Counted from the stretch's first letter, positions 54,191-63,945 are shown. The stretch is 64,000 nucleotides of DNA from Arthrobacter agilis (GCF_030816075.1 NZ_JAUSXO010000001.1:2046001-2110000), one strand, 5' to 3'. The notes: generated from the sequence alone by a model not told the origin. Made by a program: numbers and translations.

Positions 54191-55971
54191 TGAGTACCAG
54201 TTCCGTCATCATCTCGGATGAGCAGACAGTGCCCGGAGACGGCCCCATCCTCGCGGTCAAGGGCCTCGGCGTGGAGTTCAACGTCGACAACGAGTGGGTG
54301 ATGGCCGCCGAGGACGTCTCCTACGAGATCCACCCGGGCGAGATCCTCGCGATCGTCGGGGAGTCCGGCTCGGGCAAGAGCATGTCCTCCATGGCCCTGC
54401 TGGGCCTCCTCCCCCGCAACGGGCGTTCCACGGGCAGCGCGAAGATGCTGGGCAAGGAGCTCATCGGGGCGTCGCAGGGCACGCTCCGGCGCGTGCGCGG
54501 CAACGAGATCGCGATGATCTTCCAGGAACCCATGACCGCGCTCAATCCCGTGCTGACGGTCGGTGAGCAGATCCGCGAGGCGATCGAGCAGCACACCGAG
54601 CTCTCCCCCGCCCAGGCGAAGAAGCGCGCCATCGAGCTGCTGAGCATGGTGGAGATCCCGGAGCCGGAACGCCGCTACGACTCGTTCCCGCACCAGTTCT
54701 CGGGTGGCCAGCGCCAGCGCGCCATGATCGCGATCGCCCTCTCCAACGACCCGATGCTGCTCATCGCGGACGAACCGACGACGGCGCTCGACGTGACGGT
54801 GCAGGCCGAGGTCCTGGATCTCCTGCGCAAGCTCAACAAGCGGCTCAACAGCGCGGTGCTCCTCATCACGCACGACATGGGGGTGGTCGCCGACCTGGCC
54901 GACCACGTCGTGGTGATGGAACGCGGGCGCATCGTGGAGGCGGCTCCCACGGCGCAGCTGTTCGCGGCTCCCGCCGAGGCGTACACCCGGCAGCTCCTCG
55001 GGGCCGTCCCGCACCTGGGTTCGAAGGTGGGCGGCGTCCTCACCGACGTCGAGGTCGTGGACGGGCAGGCGACCATCCACAGGGAGTATGCGGAGGCCGC
55101 GCTCCGGGCCCAGGAGACGCACGCCGCCTCCGGCGTCGTCCCCGCCCTCGAGCTCACGGACGTGGACATCGAGTACCCCGGACGCTTCCGCCAGCCGCCC
55201 TTCAAGGCCGTCGCGGGCGTGTCGTTCACCATCAACCCGGGCGAGGTCCTGGGCCTGGTCGGTGAGTCCGGATCGGGCAAGTCCACCATCGCCCGCGCCG
55301 TCACCGGCCTGATCCGGACCTCCGGCGGCCGGGTCCGGATCGGCGGCACCGACATCACCGAACTCAGCGCCCGGCAGCTGCTGCCGCTGCGCAAGAGGTT
55401 CGCGATCGTGTTCCAGGATCCGGCGGCGTCCCTCAACCCGAGGCTGTCCATCGGCGACAGCATCGGCGAGCCCATGCTCCTGCACGAGAAGCCGGGCCGC
55501 GCGGAGCTGGACAAGCGCGTGGCGGCCCTGCTGGAGGATGTGCAGCTGCCGGTCGCGTTCCGGAACCGGTACCCGCACGAGCTCTCCGGCGGACAGCGCC
55601 AGCGCGTCGGGATCGCCCGTGCGCTGTCGCTGCGGCCGGACCTCCTCGTCGCGGACGAGCCCACCTCGGCGCTCGATGTCTCCGTCCAGGCGAAGGTCCT
55701 GGAGCTGCTGCAGGAGCTCCAGCGCGAACGCGGGTTCGCCTGCCTGTTCGTGAGCCACGACCTCGCGGTCGTGGAGCTCCTCGCCAGCCACGTCGCGGTG
55801 CTCAACAAGGGCACCCTCGTGGAGCAGGGCACCACCGAGCAGATCCTGAAGTACCCGCGCGATCCGTACACGCGCCGGCTGCTCGCCGCGGCGCCCGTAC
55901 CGGACCCGGCGCACCAGGCGCTGCGCCGGGAGCAGCGCTCCGCCCTCATGGCGGCCGGAGCCGTCGACTAG
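54190..55971 (+). CDS. Fused dipeptide ABC transporter ATPase (DppD-DppF)
   Basis: A 593-residue double ABC ATPase. Domain 1 has GESGSGKSMSS near 57, FSGGQRQR near 177 and LLIADEPTTALD. Domain 2 has GESGSGKSTIA near 358, LSGGQRQR near 464 and LLVADEPTSALD. Each half carries the oligopeptide-specific C-terminal extension (PYTRRLLAAAP). One polypeptide thus supplies both nucleotide-binding sites of the transporter. Start overlaps the previous stop; a strong hairpin follows. Confidence 0.94.
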   Translation: MSTSSVIISDEQTVPGDGPILAVKGLGVEFNVDNEWVMAAEDVSYEIHPGEILAIVGESGSGKSMSSMALLGLLPRNGRSTGSAKMLGKELIGASQGTLRRVRGNEIAMIFQEPMTALNPVLTVGEQIREAIEQHTELSPAQAKKRAIELLSMVEIPEPERRYDSFPHQFSGGQRQRAMIAIALSNDPMLLIADEPTTALDVTVQAEVLDLLRKLNKRLNSAVLLITHDMGVVADLADHVVVMERGRIVEAAPTAQLFAAPAEAYTRQLLGAVPHLGSKVGGVLTDVEVVDGQATIHREYAEAALRAQETHAASGVVPALELTDVDIEYPGRFRQPPFKAVAGVSFTINPGEVLGLVGESGSGKSTIARAVTGLIRTSGGRVRIGGTDITELSARQLLPLRKRFAIVFQDPAASLNPRLSIGDSIGEPMLLHEKPGRAELDKRVAALLEDVQLPVAFRNRYPHELSGGQRQRVGIARALSLRPDLLVADEPTSALDVSVQAKVLELLQELQRERGFACLFVSHDLAVVELLASHVAVLNKGTLVEQGTTEQILKYPRDPYTRRLLAAAPVPDPAHQALRREQRSALMAAGAVD

Positions 55972-56024
55972 CCATCGATTAGCCATCGACCAGCTGCCCG
56001 AAGGGCGGCGCCCAGGCCGGCACA

Positions 56025-56062
56025 CGAAAGGAGACCCTCCGTCAGCGGAGGGTCTCCTTTCG
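56025..56062. terminator. Bidirectional hairpin terminator between convergent genes
   Basis: A perfect 17-bp stem (56025-56041 and 56046-56062) with loop TCAG. It lies after the ABC ATPase gene and faces the 3' end of the oxidoreductase gene. Short A/T runs (AAAGG and CCTTT) are within the stem itself. Confidence 0.8.
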
Positions 56063-56147
56063 TCCGTGCGGTGCTATTCGGTGCTAACCGGTACTACCCG
56101 GAGATCTCCGGCGCTTCCCGGTGGTCCCCGGTGCTTCCCGGTGGTCC

Positions 56148-57113
56148 TCAGTGGCGGAAGACGATCTTCCCGAACACCTCGCCGTCGAGCATGCGCCGGA
56201 AGCCCTGGGCGGCGTCGTCGAGGGGCAGCACGGTGTCGATGACGGGCCGGACGCCCGTGGCGACGAGGAAGCGCGTGAGCCGCTGCAGCTCCTCGCGGGT
56301 GCCCATCGTCGAGCCCAGCACGCGCAGCTGGAGGAAGAACACGCGGTTGAGGTCCGCGGACGGGGCGGGCCCGCTCGTCGCGCCGCAGGTCACCACGGTC
56401 CCGCCGGGCACGAGCGACTTCAGGGAGTGCGCCCACGTGGCCTCACCCACCGAGTCGAAGACGACATCGACGCGCTCGGGCAGCCGGGCACCGGCGTCGA
56501 ACACCTGCTCCGCGCCGAGGTCCAGTGAGCGCCGGCGCTTCTCCTCGCTGCGGCTCGTGGCCCAGACCCGGAAACCGGCCGCCGCGGCGAGCGCGATGAG
56601 CGCGGTGGCCACGCCTCCCCCCGCCCCCTGGACGAGGACCGTGGAGCCGGGGGCCGCCGGGGAGACCGTGAAGAGCATGCGGTAGGCCGTGAGCCAGGCC
56701 GTGGGCAGGCAGGCCGCCTCCTCGAACGTCAGCTCCGCCGGCTTGGGCACGAGGTTCCGCTCGGGCACCCACACGTAGTCGGCCATCGTGCCCGGGTGGC
56801 GCTCGGAGAGCAGGGAACGGCGGGGGTCGAGGGTCTCGTCGCCGCGCCAGTCGGGCGAGGAGACGACGCCGTGCACGATCACCTCGTTGCCGTCGTCGTC
56901 GACCCCTGCCGCGTCGCAGCCGAGCACCATGGGCAGGCTGTCCTCGGGCAGACCGACACCCTTCAGCGACCACAGGTCATGGTGGTTCAGGCAGGACGCC
57001 ACGACCCTCACCCGCCGGAAGCCGGCGGGAGCGTCGGGTACCTCGAGGTCGCCGACGGTGAGGCCGTCGAGCGGATCGTCCGCGGACTGGGTGGCGGCAT
57101 AGGCGGCGCGCAT
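56148..57113 (-). CDS. Zinc-binding-dehydrogenase/quinone-oxidoreductase family protein
   Basis: A 321-residue medium-chain reductase. The GroES-like N-terminal half has SCLNHHDLWSLKG and LGCDAAG. The NAD(P) motif is VLVQGAGGGVATALIALAA near 154-172, and DVVFDSVGEATWAHSLK follows. The catalytic zinc Cys/His set of alcohol dehydrogenases is not apparent, so a quinone- or enone-reducing role is likely. The ATG has AAGGAG seven bases upstream. Confidence 0.85.
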   Translation of the reverse strand: MRAAYAATQSADDPLDGLTVGDLEVPDAPAGFRRVRVVASCLNHHDLWSLKGVGLPEDSLPMVLGCDAAGVDDDGNEVIVHGVVSSPDWRGDETLDPRRSLLSERHPGTMADYVWVPERNLVPKPAELTFEEAACLPTAWLTAYRMLFTVSPAAPGSTVLVQGAGGGVATALIALAAAAGFRVWATSRSEEKRRRSLDLGAEQVFDAGARLPERVDVVFDSVGEATWAHSLKSLVPGGTVVTCGATSGPAPSADLNRVFFLQLRVLGSTMGTREELQRLTRFLVATGVRPVIDTVLPLDDAAQGFRRMLDGEVFGKIVFRH

Positions 57114-57262
57114 GCAGGACTCCTTCGACGGGGGATGATCCCCTCATCCTAGGGCCAGGTCCGACGGCGGCAGCGGCGCGGTTTAGGTGACGCCCGCAGC
57201 GGTATGGGAGACTTGGGTGCAGTTCTGCACGAATCCAGTGCCTGAAGAAGAAGGAGGCAGCC

Positions 57263-57337
57263 ATGAGCAAGCGAGCACGCAAGCGTCGCGACCGGAAGCG
57301 TGGAGGCGCGAACCACGGTAAGCGCCCCAACACCTGA
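57263..57337 (+). CDS. Ribosomal protein bL37 (24 residues)
   Basis: A 24-codon gene starting ATG at 57263 and ending TGA at 57335-57337. The peptide begins MSKRARKRRDRKRGG and ends ANHGKRPNT, extremely basic. The start and the KANHGKRPN-like end match the tiny actinobacterial 50S protein bL37 seen in mycobacterial ribosome structures. AAGGAGG lies six bases before the ATG. It is flanked by the rsrA-sigR pair, as in mycobacteria, and followed by a strong hairpin. Confidence 0.85.
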   Translation: MSKRARKRRDRKRGGANHGKRPNT

Positions 57338-57360
57338 GTCCGGACGGTGCCATCGGGCAC

Positions 57361-57408
57361 CAACGACAGAACCTCCGGCCCGTCAGGGTACCGGAGGTTC
57401 TGTCGTTG
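57361..57408. terminator. Hairpin terminator between bL37 and rsrA
   Basis: A perfect 18-bp stem (57361-57378 and 57391-57408) with a 12-base loop that itself can pair CCC/GGG. It separates two convergent genes and probably serves both. Confidence 0.85.
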
Positions 57409-57433
57409 ATGCCGTCAGTGCCTGACGAGGCCG

Positions 57434-57694
57434 TCAGTGGTCGGCGGTCTGCAGGTGGCTGATGCGGTCGAGGATGCTCGCCTTCAGGGTGGACGGTGCC
57501 ACCTCCGTGCAGGATCGCTTCACGACCGACCGGATGACGCACTCAAGGTCATGCTCCTCGGCGCACTGCGGGCACCCGTCGAGGTGGTCCTTGATCTCGA
57601 CGAGGTCCTGGTGTGAGAGCGCACCGTCGAGGTATTCGTACAGCCGCTCGATCCTCGAGTCGGCGCAATCGCCCAAACTGCCGCAATCGCTCAT
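57434..57694 (-). CDS. rsrA: Mycothiol-system anti-sigma factor RsrA
   Basis: An 86-residue zinc-binding anti-sigma factor. The ZAS motif is H37-x3-C41-x2-C44 in [13 protein letters not shown], with further Cys at 4, 10, 52 and 62. In Streptomyces, disulfide stress oxidises such cysteines, releases zinc and frees SigR. Its ATG overlaps the sigR stop (ATGA), so the two are made together. Confidence 0.93.
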   Translation of the reverse strand: MSDCGSLGDCADSRIERLYEYLDGALSHQDLVEIKDHLDGCPQCAEEHDLECVIRSVVKRSCTEVAPSTLKASILDRISHLQTADH

Positions 57695-58500
57695 TTCCTC
57701 ATCTCCTGTTCCTTGCCCGCTGCACCTGCTGCGACCGGGGTCTTGGCACCAGCACCGGTGGTGGTACGCAGTCCCCGCTCATGCGCGTACTCCGCGAGGA
57801 GCTCCCTGAGGAGCTTGCGGCCGCGATGCAGCCGGGACATGACGGTCCCGATGGGCGTGTTCATGATTTCCGATATTTCCTTGTACGCGAAGCCCTCCAC
57901 GTCGGAGAAGTACACCGCGAGCCTGAATTCCTCCGGGATGGCCTGGAGGGCGCTCTTCACGTCGGAGTCCGGGAGGTGGTCCAGCGCCTCGGCCTCCGCC
58001 GACCTCAGGCCGGCCGGGGTGTGCTCGGCCGCCTTCGCGAGCTGCCAGTCCTCGATCGTGTCCGAGTGGGACTGCAGGGGCTCGCGCTGCCTCTTGCGAT
58101 AGAGGTTGATGTAGGTGTTGGTGAGGATCCGGTACAGCCACGCCTTCAGGTTGGTTCCCGGCTTGTACTGGTGGAACGCCGAGAATGCCTTGGTGTAGGC
58201 CTCCTGCACCAGGTCCTCGGCGTCGCTCGGATTCCGGGCCATGCGCATGGCGGCGGAGTAGAGCTGGTCCACGTACTGCATGGCGTCGCGCTCGAAGCGT
58301 GCCTTGCGGTCCGCTTCGGACTCGGTCGACACGTCCAACTCTGCGTCTTCGGCGGGGCTGCTGCCTGCGGGGGCTGTGGTATTCATCGTGCCAAAGTCTA
58401 CGCGTCGAAGCTGTCGCGGCCCTGTGGGGGCCTCATGCTTGACCGACGTCGAGAGCTGGAAGCCCGGTCTGTCGACCGTCGCGGTCGGTATACCTGCCAT
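57691..58500 (-). CDS. sigR: Thiol-stress ECF sigma factor SigR (SigH-like)
   Basis: An ECF sigma factor with region 2 ([30 protein letters not shown]) and region 4 ([36 protein letters not shown]). It is expected to switch on thiol-homeostasis genes. Two starts are plausible. ATG at 58500 (269 residues) has AAGGGGA about eight bases upstream and lies behind a SigR-type promoter. ATG at 58386 (231 residues) starts nearer the conserved core but has no clear ribosome site. Streptomyces makes a longer, unstable SigR form from an upstream start on the SigR-dependent transcript, a close parallel. rsrA follows, overlapping. Confidence 0.93.
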   Translation of the reverse strand: MAGIPTATVDRPGFQLSTSVKHEAPTGPRQLRRVDFGTMNTTAPAGSSPAEDAELDVSTESEADRKARFERDAMQYVDQLYSAAMRMARNPSDAEDLVQEAYTKAFSAFHQYKPGTNLKAWLYRILTNTYINLYRKRQREPLQSHSDTIEDWQLAKAAEHTPAGLRSAEAEALDHLPDSDVKSALQAIPEEFRLAVYFSDVEGFAYKEISEIMNTPIGTVMSRLHRGRKLLRELLAEYAHERGLRTTTGAGAKTPVAAGAAGKEQEMRK

Positions 58501-58543
58501 TCGTGCGTCCCCTTCCCCCTGCTGTCTCCGTTACCCCTGTTCC

Positions 58544-58569
58544 AACCGGCCCGCGTGCCCTTCTATTCC
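58544..58569 (-). promoter_or_regulatory. SigR-type autoregulatory promoter
   Basis: On the minus strand GGAAT (58569-58565) is followed by exactly 18 bases and GTT (58546-58544), a perfect match to the SigR consensus. Transcription would begin near 58537, about 37 bases before the upstream sigR start codon. This implies positive autoregulation. Confidence 0.8.
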
Positions 58570-58705
58570 TGCCGGCCGCCCCCGTCCCCGTCCCGCACCG
58601 GAGGATCGTGGAGCAACCTCGCGCCTGGAGGCACAGCAGGGCGGGCCGTGCGTGGCGGGTTACGGATCGCCCCGTGCGGTGCGGCATGCAAAACTAGACC
58701 CAGCG

Positions 58706-58718
58706 TGCTTAGTAAGCA
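58706..58718. promoter_or_regulatory. Perfect palindrome upstream of the DoxX gene
   Basis: TGCTTAGTAAGCA is a 13-bp perfect inverted repeat, AT-rich in a GC-rich setting, 48 bases before the DoxX start and just after TAGACC (58695-58700), a possible -10. It could be an operator; no regulator can be assigned. Confidence 0.4.
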
Positions 58719-58766
58719 GTACGGAACCGATGTCCGGCGCACCCCGCCGGCAACCAGGAGGCAGTT

Positions 58767-59315
58767 GTGACCCTTGTCCGCGTAATCGCCCGACCCCTGC
58801 TCGCCAGCAGCTTCGTGTTCTCCGGCGTCGACCGCCTCCGCACCGCCGGTGCGACGGCCCCGCAGCTCAAGCCCGTCCTCGCCGGGGTGACGAAGGTCGT
58901 CCCGTCCGCCGGCGCCTTCACCAGCAACGAGAAGCTCGTGGGCCAGGTCCTCGGGGCCACGCAGGTCGGCGCGGCGGTCCTGCTCGGCATCGGGCGGTTC
59001 TCCCGTGTCGCGGCCCTGCTGCTGACCGTCACCGCGACGGTCAACGCCCTCGTCGACTACCGCTCGGCGGATGCCTCGACGCCCGACGCCAAGAAGGCAC
59101 GCCGCGCGCAGCTGCTGAAGCAGCTCTCGCTGATCGGCGCCGTCCTGCTCGCCGCCGTGGACACCAACGGCCGGCCGGGCATCGCCTGGCGCGCCGAGCA
59201 CATCGCCCTGGACGCCAGGAAGAACGCCGCAGGCTTCCGCAAGGACGCCCGCAAGCAGCTGAAGAAGGCCGACCAGGCCGTGCGCAAGACCGCATCCGAC
59301 GTCGTCGGTTCCTAA
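58767..59315 (+). CDS. DoxX-family membrane protein
   Basis: A 182-residue protein with the DoxX start [20 protein letters not shown], about four membrane helices and a charged C-terminal helix rich in Lys and Arg. In mycobacteria a DoxX protein takes part in a membrane complex with superoxide dismutase and a thiosulfate sulfurtransferase that resists oxidative stress. Placement next to sigR fits a redox role but does not prove it. The GTG has AGGAGG six bases upstream. Confidence 0.82.
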   Translation: MTLVRVIARPLLASSFVFSGVDRLRTAGATAPQLKPVLAGVTKVVPSAGAFTSNEKLVGQVLGATQVGAAVLLGIGRFSRVAALLLTVTATVNALVDYRSADASTPDAKKARRAQLLKQLSLIGAVLLAAVDTNGRPGIAWRAEHIALDARKNAAGFRKDARKQLKKADQAVRKTASDVVGS

Positions 59316-59320
59316 GCGAC

Positions 59321-60679
59321 ATGACCGTTACCTCAGGCGGGGTGTCCGACCAGACTCTGTGGCGGGCGCCCCGCCTGACGCGTCCCGTGGACGCCGAGAT
59401 CTCGGTGCCCGGGTCCAAGTCGCTCACCAACCGCTACCTCGTGCTCGCGGCGCTCGCCGACGGTCCGTGCCTCATCCGCCGGCCGCTGCACTCCCGTGAC
59501 TCCGCCCTGATGGTCGACGCCCTGCGGGCGCTCGGCGCCGTCATCGAGGACGTACCGGGCGACGGCGGCTTCGGGCCGGACCTCCGGGTCGTCCCCCTGC
59601 CGGCAGGGCCGGGACCGGCCGTGGACCGCGCCGTCGACTGCGGCCTCGCGGGCACCGTCATGCGCTTCGTGCCGCCCCTCGCAGGGCTCGTCACGGGGAG
59701 CACGCGGTTCGACGGCGACCCGCACGCGCGGCGCCGCCCGATGGGCAGCATCATCGCGGCCCTGCGCGGGCTCGGCGTGACGGTCGACGACGACGGCTCC
59801 GGTGCGCTGCCGTTCACGGTCGAGGGCGACGGACACGTCCGCGGCGGGCGGCTCGTCGTCGACGCGTCCGCATCCTCCCAGTTCGTCTCCGCGCTCCTCC
59901 TCGTGGGCGCCCGCTTCGCCGAGGGCCTGCACCTCGAGCACGTCGGCAAGCCCGTCCCCAGCCTCGACCACGTGAGGATGACGGTGCGGACCCTGCGCTC
60001 CCTCGGCGTGGACGTCGACGATTCCGTGCCGGACCTCTGGCGGGTCTCCCCCGGACCGATCGCGGCCTTCGACGTCGCCGTGGAGCCCGACCTCTCCAAC
60101 GCCGGACCGTTCCTCGCCGCCGCCCTGGTCACCGGCGGGACCGTCCGTGTGCGCAACTGGCCCGACGGGACCACCCAGGTCGGCGACGCGTGGCGGCGCA
60201 TCCTGCCGCTCATGGGTGCGGAGGCGACCCTGGCGGACGGCGTCCTGACCGTCACGGGCGGACCCTCGATCGCCGGGGGCACGTTCGCCGACACGTCCGA
60301 ACTCGCCCCCACCGTCGCGGCCCTCTGCGCGCTGGCCGACTCGCCGTCGACCCTCACCGGCATCGCCCACCTCCGGGGGCACGAGACGGACCGGCTCGCC
60401 GCGCTCGTCGCGGAGATCACCGCGCTCGGCGGCGACGCCGAGGAGACGGCCGATGGACTGACCATCCGCCCGGCGCCGCTGCACGGCGGCGTCTTCCGCA
60501 CGTACGACGACCACCGCATGGCGACCGCCGGCGCGATCATCGGGCTGGCCGTGGACGGCGTCGAGGTCGAGAACATCGGCACCACCGCCAAGACGCTGCC
60601 GGAGTTCCCCGCCCTCTGGACGGCGCTCACGGGCTCGGCCGGCACGCCGGGCGCGGCCGACGGGCAGGGCCGGGCATGA
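59321..60679 (+). CDS. aroA: 3-phosphoshikimate 1-carboxyvinyltransferase (EPSP synthase)
   Basis: A 452-residue shikimate-pathway enzyme joining PEP to shikimate-3-phosphate. Seen are [17 protein letters not shown] near 29-45, the PEP loop [18 protein letters not shown], and the C-terminal [11 protein letters not shown]. The loop equivalent of E. coli GNAGTAMRP has Leu for Asn and Phe for Pro101. The ATG lies five bases after the DoxX stop; its ribosome site is weak, so translation may be coupled. The stop overlaps rsgA (ATGA), a pairing conserved in actinobacteria. Confidence 0.94.
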   Translation: MTVTSGGVSDQTLWRAPRLTRPVDAEISVPGSKSLTNRYLVLAALADGPCLIRRPLHSRDSALMVDALRALGAVIEDVPGDGGFGPDLRVVPLPAGPGPAVDRAVDCGLAGTVMRFVPPLAGLVTGSTRFDGDPHARRRPMGSIIAALRGLGVTVDDDGSGALPFTVEGDGHVRGGRLVVDASASSQFVSALLLVGARFAEGLHLEHVGKPVPSLDHVRMTVRTLRSLGVDVDDSVPDLWRVSPGPIAAFDVAVEPDLSNAGPFLAAALVTGGTVRVRNWPDGTTQVGDAWRRILPLMGAEATLADGVLTVTGGPSIAGGTFADTSELAPTVAALCALADSPSTLTGIAHLRGHETDRLAALVAEITALGGDAEETADGLTIRPAPLHGGVFRTYDDHRMATAGAIIGLAVDGVEVENIGTTAKTLPEFPALWTALTGSAGTPGAADGQGRA

Positions 60680-61806
60680 GCGAGGCCGGCAACCGCCGCG
60701 GGTCGCGTGCCTGGGACGAGTCCGACGTGCGGATCCGCCCCAACAAGAAGGGGTCCCGCCCGCGCACCAAGACGCGCCCCGCCTACGAGGACGCCGTGAC
60801 CGGGCGCGTCGTGACCGTGGACCGTGGACGCTACACCACGGTGGTCGACGAGGACACGCCCGACGAGCGGACCGTCGTCGCCGCGAGGGCCCGCGAACTG
60901 CGCCGCAGCGCCGTCGTCGCCGGGGACCTCGTGGCCCTCGTCGGCGATCTCTCCGGCGGGCCCGATTCCCTCGCGCGCCTCGTCCGGATCGAGGAACGGC
61001 GCACCGTCCTGCGGCGCAGTGCGGACGACACGGACCCCGTGGAGCGCGTCGTCGTCGCCAATGCCGACCAGCTCGTGATCGTCGTCGCCGCCGCCAACCC
61101 GGAGCCGCGGACCGGCTTCATCGACCGCGCACTCGTGGCGGCCTACGACGCCGGGATCGAGCCGCTCCTGTGCATCACCAAGGCCGACCTCCGCGACCCG
61201 GCCCCCCTGCTCGCCAACTACGAACACCTCGACCTGCGCGTCATCATCAGCAGGACCGACGAGGCCGTGGGGCTCGAGGCCACCTCCGACGACGGCGAGT
61301 CGGCTCGGCTCTCGCACGGCGCCGTCGACGCCCTGCGGGACGAACTGGACGGACAGGTGAGCGTGCTGCTCGGCCACTCCGGCGTCGGGAAGTCCACCAT
61401 GGTCAACGCCCTCACCGGGTCCACCCGGGCCACCGGCGGCGTGAACGCCGTGACGGGCAGGGGGCGCCACACGTCGTCGTCGGCCCTCGCGCTCAAGGCG
61501 GCCGACGCCGCTCCCGGCACCTGGATCATCGACACCCCGGGCATCCGGTCCTTCGGGCTCGCGCACGTCGACGCCGACCGCATCCTGAAGGCGTTCCCCG
61601 ACCTGGAGCCGGGCACCGACCGCTGCGAGCGAGGGTGCCGGCACGACGACAACGCCGTCGACTGCGGCCTGGACAGCTACGTGGCGGAGGGGCTCGCCGG
61701 TGACTCGGGGCCCGTCCGGCTCGCCAGCCTGCGGCGCCTGCTGACGGCCGGGACCGCGGACCCGCGGGGCAGCGCGCACGACGCCAAGGAGCTCGGACAG
61801 CAGTGA
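60676..61806 (+). CDS. rsgA: Ribosome small-subunit-dependent GTPase A
   Basis: A 376-residue circularly permuted GTPase that checks late 30S assembly. After an OB-fold N-terminus ([15 protein letters not shown]), G4 CITKADL precedes G1 [17 protein letters not shown] and G3 [10 protein letters not shown] zinc site [16 protein letters not shown] follows. The basic N-terminal ~35 residues are longer than in E. coli. It is translationally coupled to aroA. Confidence 0.94.
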   Translation: MSEAGNRRGSRAWDESDVRIRPNKKGSRPRTKTRPAYEDAVTGRVVTVDRGRYTTVVDEDTPDERTVVAARARELRRSAVVAGDLVALVGDLSGGPDSLARLVRIEERRTVLRRSADDTDPVERVVVANADQLVIVVAAANPEPRTGFIDRALVAAYDAGIEPLLCITKADLRDPAPLLANYEHLDLRVIISRTDEAVGLEATSDDGESARLSHGAVDALRDELDGQVSVLLGHSGVGKSTMVNALTGSTRATGGVNAVTGRGRHTSSSALALKAADAAPGTWIIDTPGIRSFGLAHVDADRILKAFPDLEPGTDRCERGCRHDDNAVDCGLDSYVAEGLAGDSGPVRLASLRRLLTAGTADPRGSAHDAKELGQQ

Positions 61807-61992
61807 CGGCGGGCACAGGATGCCGGACACCGGCCCCTGGGCTGTTAGGGTGAACACAGTTGTTGTTTGCGCATTAAATTTCAAGCCTTGACCCTCCACC
61901 TGGAGTTCGACAGCTTTTGACGATAAGCGGGTAACGAACACCACGATGAGCGCCCGAACGTCGGGATGCTCTCCCAGGTAAGGATGTACGAC

Positions 61993-62196
61993 ATGGCTAC
62001 TGGCACAGTGAAATGGTTCAACGCCGAAAAGGGCTTCGGCTTCATCGCTCCCGAGGACGGCGGCGCTGACGTGTTCGCCCACTTCTCCGCGATCAACTCG
62101 AACGGCTACCGTTCCCTCGAAGAGAACCAGAAGGTCAACTTCGAGACCACCCAGGGCCCCAAGGGTCCCCAGGCCGAGAACATCACCGTTCTCTAA
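61993..62196 (+). CDS. cspA: Cold-shock protein (CspA family)
   Basis: A 67-residue single-strand nucleic-acid-binding protein, starting [18 protein letters not shown] with RNP1 KGFGFI and RNP2 VFAHFS. The ATG has AAGGA nine bases upstream. A TAGGGT box at 61846-61851 would give a leader of about 135 nt, and long leaders are typical of cold-shock genes. Codon use is strongly biased, as in abundant proteins. Confidence 0.95.
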   Translation: MATGTVKWFNAEKGFGFIAPEDGGADVFAHFSAINSNGYRSLEENQKVNFETTQGPKGPQAENITVL

Positions 62197-62228
62197 CTGT
62201 CCCCGTGCCGCCCAGCGGCGACGGACCG

Positions 62229-62264
62229 GAAGCCACCGTGCGGCGCGAGCCCGCGGTGGCTTTC
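62229..62264 (+). terminator. Hairpin terminator after cspA
   Basis: AAGCCACCG (62230-62238) pairs with CGGTGGCTT (62254-62262), with GC-rich bases between, followed by TCTGCTGT. It is a probable intrinsic terminator about 30 bases after the cspA stop. Confidence 0.65.
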
Positions 62265-62325
62265 TGCTGTCCGGTCCCGACCGGCCCGCCCCGCACCGAA
62301 GCGCCTGATGCGCCCGCCCAGACGA

Positions 62326-62331
62326 TAGGTT
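62326..62331 (+). promoter_or_regulatory. -10 box of leaderless hisN
   Basis: TAGGTT lies seven bases before the hisN ATG with no ribosome binding site between, so the mRNA is probably leaderless. Confidence 0.6.
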
Positions 62332-62338
62332 GATCGGT

Positions 62339-63148
62339 ATGAGTTTCACGCAGGGCTACAACGACGACCTCCGTCTTGCCCACATCATGGCCGATTCGGT
62401 CGACGACCAGACCATGTCGCGCTTCAAGGCGCTCGACCTGCGGGTCGAGACCAAGCCGGACCTCACCCCCGTGACGGATGCCGACAAGAGCGCCGAGGAG
62501 GCCATCCGCGGCCAGCTCTCCCGGGCGCGGCCGCGCGACGCCGTTCTCGGCGAGGAGTTCGGCAGCACCGGCTCCGGTTCGCGCCGCTGGGTGATCGATC
62601 CCATCGACGGCACGAAGAACTTCGTCCGGGGGGTCCCGGTGTGGGCCACCCTGATCTCCCTCATCGACGAGGGCCGGCCCGTGGTCGGCCTGGTGAGTGC
62701 GCCTGCGCTCGGCAAGCGGTGGTGGGCGGCCGAGGGTACCGGCGCCTACACCGGCAAGTCGCTCGCCGCGGCCCAGCGCCTCCGGGTCTCGAACGTCTCC
62801 CGGCTCGCGGACGCCTCACTGTCCTACTCCAGCCTGTCCGGCTGGCGGGAGCGCGGCACGCTGGCCGAATTCGTCAACCTGACCGACAAGGTCTGGCGGA
62901 CGCGCGCCTACGGCGACTTCTGGTCCTACTGCCTGGTGGCGGAGGGCTCCGTGGACGTCGCCTGCGAACCGGAACTGAACCTGCACGACATGGCGGCGCT
63001 CGTGCCCATCGTGACCGAGGCCGGTGGCCGGTTCACCTCGCTCGACGGCGTGGACGGCCCCTTCGGCGGCAACGCCCTCGCCACGAACGGGTCCCTGCAC
63101 AGCGAGGTCCTGCGTACCCTCAACCCCGATGTGGATGACCTCCTCTAG
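62339..63148 (+). CDS. hisN: Histidinol-phosphatase (inositol-monophosphatase family)
   Basis: A 269-residue Li+-sensitive-type phosphatase. Metal-binding stretches are VLGEEFG near 72-78 and [19 protein letters not shown] near 86-104, with [12 protein letters not shown] near the C-terminus. In actinobacteria this group hydrolyses histidinol phosphate; some relatives act on inositol phosphates. ATG at 62339 was preferred to a TTG three codons earlier because of the -10 box spacing. Confidence 0.88.
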   Translation: MSFTQGYNDDLRLAHIMADSVDDQTMSRFKALDLRVETKPDLTPVTDADKSAEEAIRGQLSRARPRDAVLGEEFGSTGSGSRRWVIDPIDGTKNFVRGVPVWATLISLIDEGRPVVGLVSAPALGKRWWAAEGTGAYTGKSLAAAQRLRVSNVSRLADASLSYSSLSGWRERGTLAEFVNLTDKVWRTRAYGDFWSYCLVAEGSVDVACEPELNLHDMAALVPIVTEAGGRFTSLDGVDGPFGGNALATNGSLHSEVLRTLNPDVDDLL

Positions 63149-63175
63149 CGCGACGGGCGGTCCGCAGGGCATGTC

Positions 63176-63940
63176 GTGGTGAGGGGCGGGCCGCGCCTCG
63201 ACGAGCAGCGCCGGCGGGAGATGGCCGACGCCTATCTCTCCGGTGCAGGACGGTACGACCGCGTCCGCCCCGGCTACCCCGACGTCGTCGCGGACTGGGT
63301 CGTCCCTGAAGGTGCCCGTCGGGCGGCCGACCTCGGCGCCGGGACCGGCATCTTCACCGCCCTGCTGGCCGCACGCGGCCTCGGCGTCACCGCCGTCGAC
63401 CCGTCCGAGGACATGCTGGCCGTCCTCTCGACCCGGCTCCCCTCCGTGCCCGCCGTCCGCGGCACGGCGGAGCACTCGCACCTGCCGGACGCCTCCGTGG
63501 ACCTGCTCACGCTGGCCCAGGCCTGGCACTGGTGCGACCACCCGGCGACGGTCCGGGAGGCCGCGCGGGTGCTGACGCCCGGAGGACGGCTCGCCCTGCT
63601 CTGGAACCAGCTCGACGTCACCCTGCCCTGGGTCCATCGCCTGTCCCGCATCATGCACGCGGGTGATGTCTTCTCCCCCGCCTATCGCCCGGCCTTCGGG
63701 CCGTCCTTCGGGCCGCCCGAGGAGATCCTCGTCCGCTGGTCCCAGGAACTGACCGTCCCCGGCATCGTGGATCTCGCGCGGTCCCGCAGCTACTATCGGC
63801 GTGCCTCGTCCGCGGGGCGGGCCCGCGTCGAGGCGAACCTCCTCTGGTACCTCACCGATTACCTGGCCTTCCCGGCCGAGGCCGTCGTCCGGATCCCCTA
63901 TTACACGCACGCGTGGCGCGCGGCCCTGCTCCCCGCCTAG
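63176..63940 (+). CDS. Class I SAM-dependent methyltransferase
   Basis: A protein of up to 254 residues with motif I AADLGAGTGIFTALLA, VDPSEDMLAVL, LAQAWHWCDHPATV and VLTPGGRLALLWNQ, a methyltransferase domain-11 layout. The C-terminal part is aromatic-rich. The GTG start lacks a ribosome site; an ATG at 63221 is an alternative. The substrate is unknown. Confidence 0.75.
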   Translation: MVRGGPRLDEQRRREMADAYLSGAGRYDRVRPGYPDVVADWVVPEGARRAADLGAGTGIFTALLAARGLGVTAVDPSEDMLAVLSTRLPSVPAVRGTAEHSHLPDASVDLLTLAQAWHWCDHPATVREAARVLTPGGRLALLWNQLDVTLPWVHRLSRIMHAGDVFSPAYRPAFGPSFGPPEEILVRWSQELTVPGIVDLARSRSYYRRASSAGRARVEANLLWYLTDYLAFPAEAVVRIPYYTHAWRAALLPA

Positions 63941-63945
63941 ATTTC

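Noticed and set aside
58731-58757. GGAAC upstream of the DoxX gene considered as a third SigR promoter
   Set aside because: Eighteen bases downstream the sequence is GCC, not GTT, so the -10 element is missing.
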